The notes under the pieces are model-generated. The model ran no database searches and was not told where the DNA came from. It saw only the letters and a program-made list of their open reading frames with translations. Of a stretch of 23,553 nucleotides of DNA, positions 1 through 7,070 are shown one piece after another. Source of the DNA: Verrucomicrobiota bacterium (GTDB taxonomy: Bacteria > Verrucomicrobiota > Verrucomicrobiia > Chthoniobacterales > UBA10450); NCBI GenBank assembly GCA_003218785.1, contig QHOM01000054.1, positions 1 to 23,553 on the forward strand, in the 5' to 3' direction. Positions within the stretch are counted from its first letter, which is position 1. Every line of letters starts with the position of its first letter. Both the position numbers and the translations under genes were made by a program.

Positions 1-1369
1 TCTCTTTGGTTTGCTTCTCCCTGTCGCGAAGCGCGGCTGCTTTTTCAAAATCCTGCGCCTTAATCGCCGCCTCCTTTTCAAGACGAATCGCTTCGATTTC
101 CTTCTCGATCTCCCTGACATCAGGCGGCCGTGTCATGGCGTTGATGCGGGCGCGCGCGCCTGCTTCATCCATGACATCGATCGCCTTGTCGGGAAGAAAC
201 CGTCCTGTGATGTAGCGATCGGAAAATCTGACTGCGGTCTCGAGCGCTTCGTCCGTAAGTTTCGCTTTGTGATGGGCCTCGTATTTCGGGCGCAGACCTT
301 TCAGGATTTGGATCGCTTCCTCGACGGTGGGGGCATCGACCTTTATCGTTTGGAAACGCCGTTCGAGCGCTGCGTCTTTCTCGATGTACTTGCGATACTC
401 GTTCATCGTCGTCGCGCCGACGCATTGCAATTCACCCCGGCTCAGCGCGGGCTTGATGATGTTTGACGCATCCATGGCGCCCTCGGCCGAACCCGCACCC
501 ACAATCGTATGCAGCTCGTCGATGAAAAGGATCACGTTTTTGGAACGGCGAATTTCGTCCATCACCGCTTTGATGCGCTCTTCGAACTGGCCCCGGTATT
601 TTGTTCCCGCTACCATTAACGCCAGATCGAGCGTGATCACGCGCTTGTCGCGCAATAATTCAGGCACGTTGCCGTTTGCAATCTCCTGCGCCAGCCCCTC
701 GGCAATGGCGGTTTTGCCAACGCCTGCTTCACCGATGAGGACTGGATTGTTTTTCGTCCTTCGGCACAGTACTTGAATTACGCGCTCGATTTCATTGCGC
801 CTGCCAATAACCGGATCGAGTTCGCTCTTTTTTGCCAGATCGGTCAGATCACGGCCAAATGCGCGTAGCGCCGGAGTCTTGACGTCTCTTTTCGCCGGTT
901 CGCCGCTTTCCTGGTCCGATTCGGGTGGCGTGAAATTTGGATCGAGCTCTTTAAGAATCTCGTTGCGCGTGCGTTCGATATCGACTTCAAGACTCTTGAG
1001 CACTCGCGCGGCGACCCCCTCGCCTTCACGCAAAAGGCCGAGCAAAATGTGTTCCGTGCCGACGTACGAGTGATTGAGTGCCTTGGCTTCCTTCCCGGCG
1101 AGTGCCAGCACTTTCTTAACGCGCGGCGTGTATGGGACATTGCCGACCATCTTCGTTTCCGGTCCCGAGCCCACCTGCTTCTCCACTTCCATGCGCACGG
1201 TCTCAAGATCGAGACCCATCTTCTGCAAGACGTTCACGGCCACCCCCTGCCCCAATTTGATGAGTCCCAAAAGCAGATGTTCGGTGCCGACGTAGTTGTG
1301 ATTAAAGCGGTCGGCTTCCTTGCGAGCAAGCGCCAGAACCTGTTGAGCGCGCGGTGTGAAATTATTCAT
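1..1369 (-). CDS. clpC: ATP-dependent Clp protease ATP-binding subunit ClpC (N-terminal 456 residues; runs off the left edge)
   Basis: AAA+ unfoldase that feeds substrates to ClpP; in McsB-containing bacteria it recognises arginine-phosphorylated proteins. The frame is open from ATG at 1369 to the window edge. Residues 1-150 are a double Clp_N repeat, visible as the duplicated YVGTEHLLLGL and YVGTEHILLGL motifs. Walker A GEAGVGKT is at residues 213-220, and Walker B ends in LFIDELHT near residue 288. The last visible residues (about 425-456) form a UVR-type helix (AQDFEKAAALRDREK), which is typical of ClpC and not ClpA or ClpB. The start overlaps the mcsB stop by 8 bp and has no clear Shine-Dalgarno, so it is probably translationally coupled. 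No truncation is visible inside the part present; the D2 domain lies outside the window. Confidence 0.95.
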   Translation of the reverse strand, partial: MNNFTPRAQQVLALARKEADRFNHNYVGTEHLLLGLIKLGQGVAVNVLQKMGLDLETVRMEVEKQVGSGPETKMVGNVPYTPRVKKVLALAGKEAKALNHSYVGTEHILLGLLREGEGVAARVLKSLEVDIERTRNEILKELDPNFTPPESDQESGEPAKRDVKTPALRAFGRDLTDLAKKSELDPVIGRRNEIERVIQVLCRRTKNNPVLIGEAGVGKTAIAEGLAQEIANGNVPELLRDKRVITLDLALMVAGTKYRGQFEERIKAVMDEIRRSKNVILFIDELHTIVGAGSAEGAMDASNIIKPALSRGELQCVGATTMNEYRKYIEKDAALERRFQTIKVDAPTVEEAIQILKGLRPKYEAHHKAKLTDEALETAVRFSDRYITGRFLPDKAIDVMDEAGARARINAMTRPPDVREIEKEIEAIRLEKEAAIKAQDFEKAAALRDREKQTKE

Positions 1370-2486
1370 TATTCGATGGCCCGTTAGCCGAGCCATTGCC
1401 CGGCTCCCTCGCCAGCTTACTAATATCAGGTCTGGGAAAGAGTTTCAAACGCTCGCGAATAATCTGGGCGCGCAGATGATCGCGCTCTTCGGCATTTAAC
1501 TTCTGTTGAGAAGTTTTTTGTAAATGCGCGGGCTGCGTCTCGATGAACAATTCATCGATAGAGAAGCGCCGCTCTTCGGGAAATGCACCCAGGTCGACAC
1601 CGAGCTTGATGATCGACAATAAATTGAGCGCTTCCTTCGAAGCCATGGCGTGCGCGTAAGTCAAAACGCCGTACGCACGACCAATCTGATCGGAAAGCGT
1701 ATTTGGCTTTTTCTGGAGCAGAACCTGTCGCGCGTCATGTTCCTTCTCGATAATTGTTTCAATCACTTTGCTTAGACGATTAATAATGTCGTCTTCCCTT
1801 TCCCCGAGCGTCGTCTGGTTTGAAATCTGGAAAAGATTGCCCATCGCCTCTGTCCCTTCGCCGTAAAGACCACGTACTGCCAGACCGATTTTGCTTACTG
1901 CCTGAATGACCTGGTTAATCAGCTCGCTCAAGACAAGCCCGGGCAAGTGCAACATCGCGGAGGCGCGCATGCCGGTGCCCACATTTGTGGGGCACGCGGT
2001 CAGGTATCCGAGGCGCGGGTCGTAGGCAAATTCCAGTTTGCTCTCTAGCGCGCTGTCAATCTTATCGACGAGTTTGAATGCCTGTTTCAACTGGAGGCCG
2101 GAGCGAATCGATTGCATGCGCAGATGATCTTCTTCGTTGATCATGATGCTAAGGGTTTGGCGGCGATTAATCACCACCGCGCTGCCGACGCCCTTGGCGG
2201 CGTGCTCGCGACTGATTAGATGGCGTTCCACAAGCACCTGCCTGTCAAGCGCCGAAAGATCCTGCAGGCTTTCGGAGAACGAATCCTGCATTTCAGGCAG
2301 TTCTTCGACGCGCGGTCTTACCAACTCGAGAATCGAAGTGCGTTCCGCTTTCTTGGCCCAACCCGGAAAAGGGCGGCTGCGCAAATTTCGCGCGAGTCGG
2401 ACCCGGCTGCTGATTACAACTTGGTGATGAGGCCCTTCACCACGCAGCCATTCTCCGGCGGTGGCCAGCACATTGGAAAATTTCAT
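1362..2486 (-). CDS. mcsB: Protein arginine kinase McsB
   Basis: Phosphagen-kinase-fold enzyme that phosphorylates arginines and so marks proteins for ClpC. It is 374 aa, close to the usual length of about 360. The phosphagen-kinase motifs are in order: SSRVRLARN at 26-34, NEEDH at 117-121 with the catalytic Glu, CPTNVGTG at 165-172 with the reactive Cys165, and the glycine-rich GLYGEGTEAMGN at 206-217. RDHLRA at 335-340 fits the RDxxRA pocket that binds phosphoarginine allosterically in Bacillus McsB. The open frame extends upstream to 2717, but ATG 2486 is chosen: family homology begins there and it overlaps the mcsA stop in an ATGA. It looks intact and coupled on both sides. Confidence 0.95.
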   Translation of the reverse strand: MKFSNVLATAGEWLRGEGPHHQVVISSRVRLARNLRSRPFPGWAKKAERTSILELVRPRVEELPEMQDSFSESLQDLSALDRQVLVERHLISREHAAKGVGSAVVINRRQTLSIMINEEDHLRMQSIRSGLQLKQAFKLVDKIDSALESKLEFAYDPRLGYLTACPTNVGTGMRASAMLHLPGLVLSELINQVIQAVSKIGLAVRGLYGEGTEAMGNLFQISNQTTLGEREDDIINRLSKVIETIIEKEHDARQVLLQKKPNTLSDQIGRAYGVLTYAHAMASKEALNLLSIIKLGVDLGAFPEERRFSIDELFIETQPAHLQKTSQQKLNAEERDHLRAQIIRERLKLFPRPDISKLAREPGNGSANGPSNNE

Positions 2487-2905
2487 GACGAATTCGGGAG
2501 ATCGCCCTGCAGTTGTTTGATTTGATCGCGCAACGAAGCTGCCGTTTCGTAGTTTTCTTCCGCGACTGCTTTCTGCAGGTTCTCGGTTAAGGCACGCATC
2601 CGGTGGTTCAGCTGCATGACACGATGCGCGCGTTCCGGCAGTTTGCCTACATGCTCGGTGCCTTTGTGCATCGCTTTTAAAAGCACGTTCAAACCCTCCG
2701 CAAACGTGACGTAGCATGCGCCTTTTTCGATTTCCTCCGCTGCGCCGATACCGAGGAGCAGATCCGCGAGTGCGAAACCGGTTGGATCCTGCACGCCTTT
2801 TTCTTTCGAGCAGGCGTCGCAGAGATTCACCTTCTGCATTTTGCCTTCCAGAATCTGCGTCAGGAAAACCGTCGCATCATTGCATTTGCAAACGTCGCAC
2901 AACAT
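2483..2905 (-). CDS. mcsA: McsA-like zinc-binding activator of McsB, internally shortened
   Basis: McsA normally binds zinc through four CxxC pairs and stimulates McsB. Here only the first half of that set is present: C3xxC6 (plus C8) and C29xxC32. After EEIEKG (57-62) the protein jumps directly to ACYVTFAEGL (63-72). In the family a segment with a CxxC pair and a further CxxC ending in CY lies between these, so roughly 25-30 residues and three of four cysteines are missing, in frame. The C-terminus (about 108-135) is a UVR domain (ENYETAASLRDQIKQL). ATG 2905 is used; TTG at 2914 is an alternative, with GAGG five bases upstream. First gene of the mcsA-mcsB-clpC unit, with a 4-bp overlap to mcsB. 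No ctsR is adjacent. Confidence 0.85.
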   Translation of the reverse strand: MLCDVCKCNDATVFLTQILEGKMQKVNLCDACSKEKGVQDPTGFALADLLLGIGAAEEIEKGACYVTFAEGLNVLLKAMHKGTEHVGKLPERAHRVMQLNHRMRALTENLQKAVAEENYETAASLRDQIKQLQGDLPNSS

Positions 2906-2988
2906 TTCTCTCAATTAGACCTCGATACTTTGGAAACATTCAACCCTGAATATTTCCTGAGCACCTTCTGTTTCAGAACCGGCGCTGC

Positions 2989-3926
2989 TCAACTTTCCGC
3001 AAAAATCGGTGTGCCTGTTTCACGCGTCATCTCCCGAAATCGTGCGATTGTGCGCGTGGTAATTGGTCCCGGTTTTCCATTTCCGATCAAGCGCCCGTCA
3101 GCTTTGACAACTGGAACGATCTCCGCGGCAGTCCCTGTGAGGAAACATTCGTCGGCCACGAAAACATCATGGCGCGTGATATCTATCTCCGAAATCTTGA
3201 TGCCGAGTTCGCCGGCGATCTCAAAGACAATCCCGCGGGTAATGCCGCGCAGCGCGCCGGCCGTGATAGGTGGTGTAAAAACTTGACCGCGCTTGATGAT
3301 AAAAACGTTATCAGCAGTGCATTCCGCGACGTTTCCTGCATCGTTCAACATGAGCGCTTCATCCGCCCCAGCCAGGTTCGCTTCAATCCGCGCCATTACA
3401 TTGTTCAGGTAATTGAGCGATTTGACCGCCGGATTAAGCGCAGCCGGATTGCTGCGGCGCGTTGCGCAGGTCACGATCGTCAATCCCTTTCGATAAAAGC
3501 TCTCATGATAGAGAGCGATCGTCGCCGCAATGATAATCACGCTCGGATATTTACATTGCGCCGGATTTAGTCCCAGATTGCCAACTCCGCGCGTGACCAG
3601 CAGCCGAATGTAGCCGTCACGCAGGCGATTTTGGCGGATCGTATCGAGGACCGCCTCCGTCATGTCCCGCATCGTCATTGGAATTTCAAGGCAGATCGAG
3701 CGCGCCGAATCCCACAGCCGGTTAAGATGCTCTTCAAGCCGGCGTGATCCAAGACAGAGACCCTGGCATTTGCTTCCGAATAAAATTTCCCGTCGATGTA
3801 GATCTTCGCTTCCTTAACGCCGGTCGTCGGGCTCGGACGACTTTCGATCGCAGGTTCAACTACTGCACCGGCAGTAGGCTCGTGAGTCTTCGGTTCATCT
3901 AACACGGTTGCATCAGTAGTTTTCAT
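2989..3926 (-). pseudogene. ilvE: Branched-chain amino acid aminotransferase (IlvE, class IV), broken by an internal deletion with frame change
   Basis: PLP enzyme for the last step of Ile/Leu/Val synthesis. The first part (3675-3926) encodes an N-terminal extension of about 38 residues, then IYIDGKFYSEANARVSVLDH, and then leaves the family frame. The second part (to 2989) continues in another frame with RLEEHLNRLWDSARSICLEI before the first downstream Met. It carries NPAVKSLNYLNN with the PLP lysine, TAGALRGITR for phosphate binding, and ECFLTGTAAEI. Between LDH and RLEEH the usual GLLYGDGVFEGIR-type segment of about 20 residues is missing: only 2 bases remain where about 60 are expected (near 3741-3743). 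Both a frameshift and loss of active-site residues result. It may be a real pseudogene or a consensus/assembly gap. Confidence 0.85.
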
Positions 3927-4041
3927 AATCGCAACAAATATCTCCGGTGTTTAGGCGTGTAATTCAAGCTGCAAAAATGAAAAGCGTCACAATGGTAAAA
4001 ATGTTACGTAGTTAAATCGGCTAATGCCGCCAGACATTTGT

Positions 4042-4069
4042 AACGATTTAACTCTTTCAACGATTTAAC
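4042..4069. repeat. Degenerate direct repeat, AACGATTTAAC words
   Basis: Two copies of the 11-mer AACGATTTAAC (4042-4052 and 4059-4069), 17 bp apart, lie in the 150-bp gap between the ABC ATPase stop and ilvE. On the minus strand this reads TAAATCGTTGAA followed by a second TAAATCGT, the same word order found on the plus strand at 21910-21935. The rest of 3927-4076 is AT-rich with no gene seen. Confidence 0.5.
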
Positions 4070-4076
4070 ATTTCCC

Positions 4077-4748
4077 TCATTGCAACACGCCGTCTTTGAT
4101 GTGCAGTTGCCGGTCGCCGCGCGCGGCCAGGCGAGCATCGTGCGTCACGACGAGCAACGTTTTGTTCCGCGCACGCGATAGATTCAATAGAAGATCGATA
4201 ATTGCATCTCCGGTTTTCGAATCAAGATTTCCAGTTGGTTCATCAGCGAAAATGATGTCTGGATTGTTGATCAACGCGCGCGCGATGGCGACGCGCTGTT
4301 GTTCGCCGCCCGAAAGTTCTGCGGGCAAGTGATGCAGACGATCACCCAAACCGACGGCGGCCAGGCTCTCTTCAGCGACGTCTGTCGTCGCCCTCCGTCC
4401 GATCATTGCTGGCAACAGCACGTTTTCCAACGCAGTGAGCTCGGGCAATAGAAAGTAACCCTGGAAAACAAAGCCCATCTTTTCATTCCGAAGACGCGCT
4501 TCAGTGGCCGAGCTGCCGTTATAAAGCCGGAGTCCCTCGAATTCGACCGTCCCCCCTTGAGGGCGCTCCAGCCCGGCCAGCGTATAGAGGAGCGTCGTCT
4601 TGCCCGCGCCGGAGGCGCCCGAAAGAAAGACCGCTTCGTTGCGCGCGATCTCGATCGAGATGCCGCGCAAGACTTCAATCCGCCGAGCGCCGATTCGGAA
4701 TGACTGGAAAAGATCGCGTGCGATCAATTGGGGAGTTCTCGTCGCCAT
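4077..4748 (-). CDS. lolD: LolD-type ABC transporter ATP-binding protein
   Basis: ATPase of a LolCDE/MacB-type exporter, which in Gram-negative bacteria releases lipoproteins from the inner membrane. It is 223 aa. Walker A GASGAGKT is at 44-51, Q-loop Gln96, signature LSGGEQ 145-150, Walker B IIFADEP 165-171, D-loop NLDS, and switch His203. LRNEKMGFVFQGYFLLPELT resembles LolD more than other ABC ATPases. The frame stays open further upstream to 4886, but ATG 4748 is chosen because GGAAG sits 8 bases before it and ABC homology starts there. No permease is adjacent, so the partner is unknown and the lolD name is a family-level call. A terminator at 4844-4877 separates it from the upstream gene, so its own promoter should lie in 4749-4843. 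Confidence 0.85.
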   Translation of the reverse strand: MATRTPQLIARDLFQSFRIGARRIEVLRGISIEIARNEAVFLSGASGAGKTTLLYTLAGLERPQGGTVEFEGLRLYNGSSATEARLRNEKMGFVFQGYFLLPELTALENVLLPAMIGRRATTDVAEESLAAVGLGDRLHHLPAELSGGEQQRVAIARALINNPDIIFADEPTGNLDSKTGDAIIDLLLNLSRARNKTLLVVTHDARLAARGDRQLHIKDGVLQ

Positions 4749-4843
4749 CGCTAATACTTCCGGCCGTTTATCTGCCTTAAACGCAGCGCGAGCACAAGGC
4801 TCCGTCTCTGCCGATGACGGATTATCCTCATTTTCCCGTGCGC

Positions 4844-4877
4844 AAAAAGCCGCCACGGAAATCCTTCCGCAGCGGCT
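4844..4877 (-). terminator. Rho-independent terminator after secreted paralog 1
   Basis: On the minus strand a 13-bp stem (arms 4865-4877 and 4848-4860, two G-T wobbles) with a GGAT loop is followed by TTTTT. It lies about 20 bp past the stop of the gene at 4898-5866. Confidence 0.85.
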
Positions 4878-4897
4878 TCTCGACAATTGGACGCAGG

Positions 4898-5866
4898 TTA
4901 TGTCATTCCCAGTGATGTCAGCGTCGGCCGATCAATAGCTGAGGTTATATACAATCCGTGATCCCGTTGGTAATCCGCGACCGCGGCACCTGTAAGCGGC
5001 CCAAGCAGACCATCCGCTTCCCCCTGATAATAACCTTGCTGTTGCAGCGCGGACTGCACATTTGCGATCACTTGATCGGGTGACAAACCATTGTACGCGT
5101 AGATCGGGCCATCATAGGCGTAATACGCATTGGGAGCGTAGCCCCAAGCCGGATACCACCAGCCCGCATTCCAATAATACCATCCGCCATATACGAAAAC
5201 GACGCGGTTGTAATGGCTGTTCCACCAGTTCCGCTCGTGCCACACAGGTCTGTAATTCCGGAACGCCCAATAATTTTGACCTTGCCAGTTTTGGCTTCCC
5301 TGAATTCGTCTATTTTGCTGAAACGTTACGCCTGCGACCGTTGCCGGACGTGTCTTGGTCTGGAGATTGAACTGATGCGCCTTATATGTTTTAGAGCTTG
5401 ACTGAAACGCGGCGGCAGAAGTCGTGCTGCCTTTCAATTGTTTTGTCTTTTTAGAATACGTTGCATGCCCTGTATATGTCCCAGCCGTGACCCTCTGCTG
5501 TGACAACCCCCTTGTCTTTTCTGGTCCACCGCCGGCGGTTGCGATCTGTTGTGATCCCTTCGCTTTTTCCCCTTTCGTCTGAGCGCCCAACTGATAAAGC
5601 TGGCCGTCGACGCGCTGTGGCCCTTTTGTCTTCTGAGATCCCTTAGTGCTCCCTACTCTTGCTGAATACGACCCAGACGCGTGGTGCGCAGTCGTTCCCT
5701 GCTGCGACCCTTTTTGCTTCTGTGGTCCACCAGAAGCGGCTGCGTGCTGCGACGATTGGGCCTGGTTTTTCTTCTGGGCTTGCTTCTTCGATTTGTTTTT
5801 TTCCTGGGCCCCCCCTGCGGCGCACGCGAGCGCAAAGCTGCAAATTAAAGCGAGTAATGTTCTCAT
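4898..5866 (-). CDS. Secreted peptidoglycan-binding-domain protein, tandem paralog 1
   Basis: 322 aa; predicted to be exported and to bind the cell wall. Residues 1-20 are a signal peptide (MRTLLALICSFALACAAGGA). Residues 21-160 are low-complexity, rich in K, Q, G, S and T (repeated KGSQ, TKG and KGP words), unlike the PTGAGK linkers of the two neighbours. Residues 175-260 are the shared aromatic module (FQQNRRIQGSQNW, then NRVVFVYGGWYYWNAGWW and YDGPIYAYN). Residues 262-322 are a PG_binding_1-type repeat (DQVIANVQSALQQQGYYQG, DGLLGP, TLTSLG). Start ATG 5866 has AAGGA 8 bases upstream. The upstream block and 3' hairpin are shared with the neighbouring paralogs. The exact role is unknown. Confidence 0.85.
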   Translation of the reverse strand: MRTLLALICSFALACAAGGAQEKNKSKKQAQKKNQAQSSQHAAASGGPQKQKGSQQGTTAHHASGSYSARVGSTKGSQKTKGPQRVDGQLYQLGAQTKGEKAKGSQQIATAGGGPEKTRGLSQQRVTAGTYTGHATYSKKTKQLKGSTTSAAAFQSSSKTYKAHQFNLQTKTRPATVAGVTFQQNRRIQGSQNWQGQNYWAFRNYRPVWHERNWWNSHYNRVVFVYGGWYYWNAGWWYPAWGYAPNAYYAYDGPIYAYNGLSPDQVIANVQSALQQQGYYQGEADGLLGPLTGAAVADYQRDHGLYITSAIDRPTLTSLGMT

Positions 5867-5886
5867 ACGTTTTTTCCTTCTGAACG

Positions 5887-5917
5887 GTTAGATGTTTTAC
5901 TCTCTCCAGTTATTCAA
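5887..5917 (-). promoter_or_regulatory. Putative promoter of secreted paralog 1
   Basis: TTGAAT (5912-5917) and TCTAAC (5887-5892) on the minus strand are 19 bp apart. The same two hexamers with the same spacing precede all three paralogs, while the spacer sequence varies. A -35/-10 pair is the simplest reading. The shared AGAAGGAAAAAAC leader supplies the ribosome binding site. Confidence 0.55.
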
Positions 5918-5933
5918 CGTTGAAGCGATATGC

Positions 5934-5968
5934 AAAAAGCCGCCGTCAAGGATCATCCCGCGGCGGCT
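5934..5968 (-). terminator. Rho-independent terminator after secreted paralog 2
   Basis: On the minus strand AGCCGCCG (5961-5968) pairs perfectly with CGGCGGCT (5938-5945) across a 15-base loop and is followed by TTTTTG. It sits 20 bp past the stop of the gene at 5989-6849 and just upstream of the next copy's promoter. Confidence 0.8.
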
Positions 5969-5988
5969 TCTTGGTAATCGGAATCTGG

Positions 5989-6849
5989 TTACGCCATTCC
6001 CAATGATTGAAGCGTTGGCTGATCAACCGCGGCTGTTTCTGTCAGCCCATTGCCGCGTTGGTAATCTGCGATAGCGGCGCGCGTCTGCGGCCCGAGCAGA
6101 CCATCCACTTCGCCCTGATAATAACCTTGCTGTTGCAGTGCGGTCTGGACATTTGCGATCACTTGATCGGGCGGCAAATTGTTATACCCGTAAATCGGTC
6201 CGTCATAAGCGTAATACGCATTGGGAGCATAGCCCCACGCTGGTATCCACCAGCCCGCATTCCAGGCATACCATCCACCGAATACGAAGACGACGCGGTT
6301 GTGATGGCTCCTCCACCAAACCTGGTCGTGCCATTGTGGCGTATAATTCCGGAAAACCGTATAACTTGAGCCTTGCCAGTTTCGGCTCCCTTGGATGTGC
6401 CTGCCTTGCTGGAAGTTTACGGCTGCGACTTTTGTCGGAGTCGTCTTCGTTGGCAGATTGAATTTTTGCGGCTTGAACGGCTTGCCCGTTGCTGTTGCCT
6501 TGCCGGTTGCTGTGGTCTTTCCGGCTGTCGTCGCTGTACCGGCCTCCGCTGGCTTGCCTGCGCCTGTTGGCTTGCCCTTTCCTGCAGCTTTGCCGACTTC
6601 GGCCGGCTGGCCCGCTCCTGGTGGCTTACCTTTGCCTTTTCGCGCCGGTTTGCCAACTCCCACTTGCCCGCCGGCTCCGGTCGGCTTACCAACACCTGTC
6701 GGTTTGCCCGCCCCCGTCGGTTTTCCACCCGGTTTCGAAACCTGTCCAGCTTGCGCACCCTTTTTGTGTTCCTTCTTTTTCCCTTCTTGCGCGCCAGGCG
6801 CGAGGGACGCGAGCGCGATACTGCAAATTACAACAAGAAATATTCTCAT
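5989..6849 (-). CDS. Secreted peptidoglycan-binding-domain protein, tandem paralog 2
   Basis: 286 aa, shortest of the three copies. Residues 1-20 are a signal peptide (MRIFLVVICSIALASLAPGA). Residues 21-127 are a Lys/Gly/Pro linker with irregular KPTGAGK, QPAEVGKAAGKGK and TATGK repeats. Residues 140-225 are the aromatic module (FQQGRHIQGSRNW, then HHNRVVFVFGGWYAWNAGWW). Residues 226-286 are the PG-binding repeat (PPDQVIANVQTALQQQGYY, DGLLGPQTRAAI). The aromatic and PG domains are nearly the same as in copy 3 and the linker differs, so the copies diverge mainly by repeat turnover. ATG 6849 has AAGGA at good distance. It has its own promoter block and terminator, so it is probably monocistronic. 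Confidence 0.85.
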   Translation of the reverse strand: MRIFLVVICSIALASLAPGAQEGKKKEHKKGAQAGQVSKPGGKPTGAGKPTGVGKPTGAGGQVGVGKPARKGKGKPPGAGQPAEVGKAAGKGKPTGAGKPAEAGTATTAGKTTATGKATATGKPFKPQKFNLPTKTTPTKVAAVNFQQGRHIQGSRNWQGSSYTVFRNYTPQWHDQVWWRSHHNRVVFVFGGWYAWNAGWWIPAWGYAPNAYYAYDGPIYGYNNLPPDQVIANVQTALQQQGYYQGEVDGLLGPQTRAAIADYQRGNGLTETAAVDQPTLQSLGMA

Positions 6850-6869
6850 AAGTTTTTTCCTTCTGCGTT

Positions 6870-6900
6870 ATTAGACCTTTAGGTGTCTGTATTTATTCAA
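6870..6900 (-). promoter_or_regulatory. Putative promoter of secreted paralog 2
   Basis: TTGAAT (6895-6900) and TCTAAT (6870-6875) on the minus strand, spacing 19, match the blocks before copies 1 and 3. TCTAAT is the closest of the three to a consensus -10. Confidence 0.55.
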
Positions 6901-6942
6901 CCCTGGAGCGATGCCTTTAGTTGCTTAGCAAAACTCAAAATA

Positions 6943-6982
6943 ACCAAGCACAATCTCGAAAGCGTCGTCGGACAAAGTCGTC
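6943..6982 (-). pseudogene. Remnant of a trmL copy (about 13 codons)
   Basis: The 40 bp match 8514-8553 inside intact trmL at 33 of 40 positions, same strand, no gaps. Translated in the trmL frame it gives RLCPTTLSRLCLV against RLCLATRSRLHLV of TrmL. It lies upstream of paralog 2, just as intact trmL lies upstream of paralog 3, so it is probably what is left of a duplicated paralog-trmL segment. No other part of trmL is recognisable nearby. Confidence 0.6.
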
Positions 6983-7019
6983 GAACGATAGCGGCGCATC
7001 ACCATCTTTCCCGTACACA

Positions 7020-7053
7020 AAGAGCCGCCGACGAAAATCATTCCGCGACTTCT
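7020..7053 (-). terminator. Decayed terminator hairpin after secreted paralog 3
   Basis: The plus strand reads AGAGCCGCCGACGAAAATCA then TTCCGCGACTTCTTGG. It aligns with the terminator hairpins of the two neighbouring copies (AGCCGCC...GCGGCTTCTTGG), but the right arm has lost its GCGG and the A-run is interrupted. It probably no longer terminates well. Confidence 0.45.
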
Positions 7054-7070
7054 TGGTAATAGGAATCGCG

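Noticed and set aside
2137..2427. Plus-strand frame inside mcsB
   Set aside because: It lies over the McsB catalytic domain in antisense and has no independent support.
3675..3926. Programmed frameshift in ilvE
   Set aside because: About 19 codons of the family are absent at the junction, so a simple one-base slip would not restore the protein.
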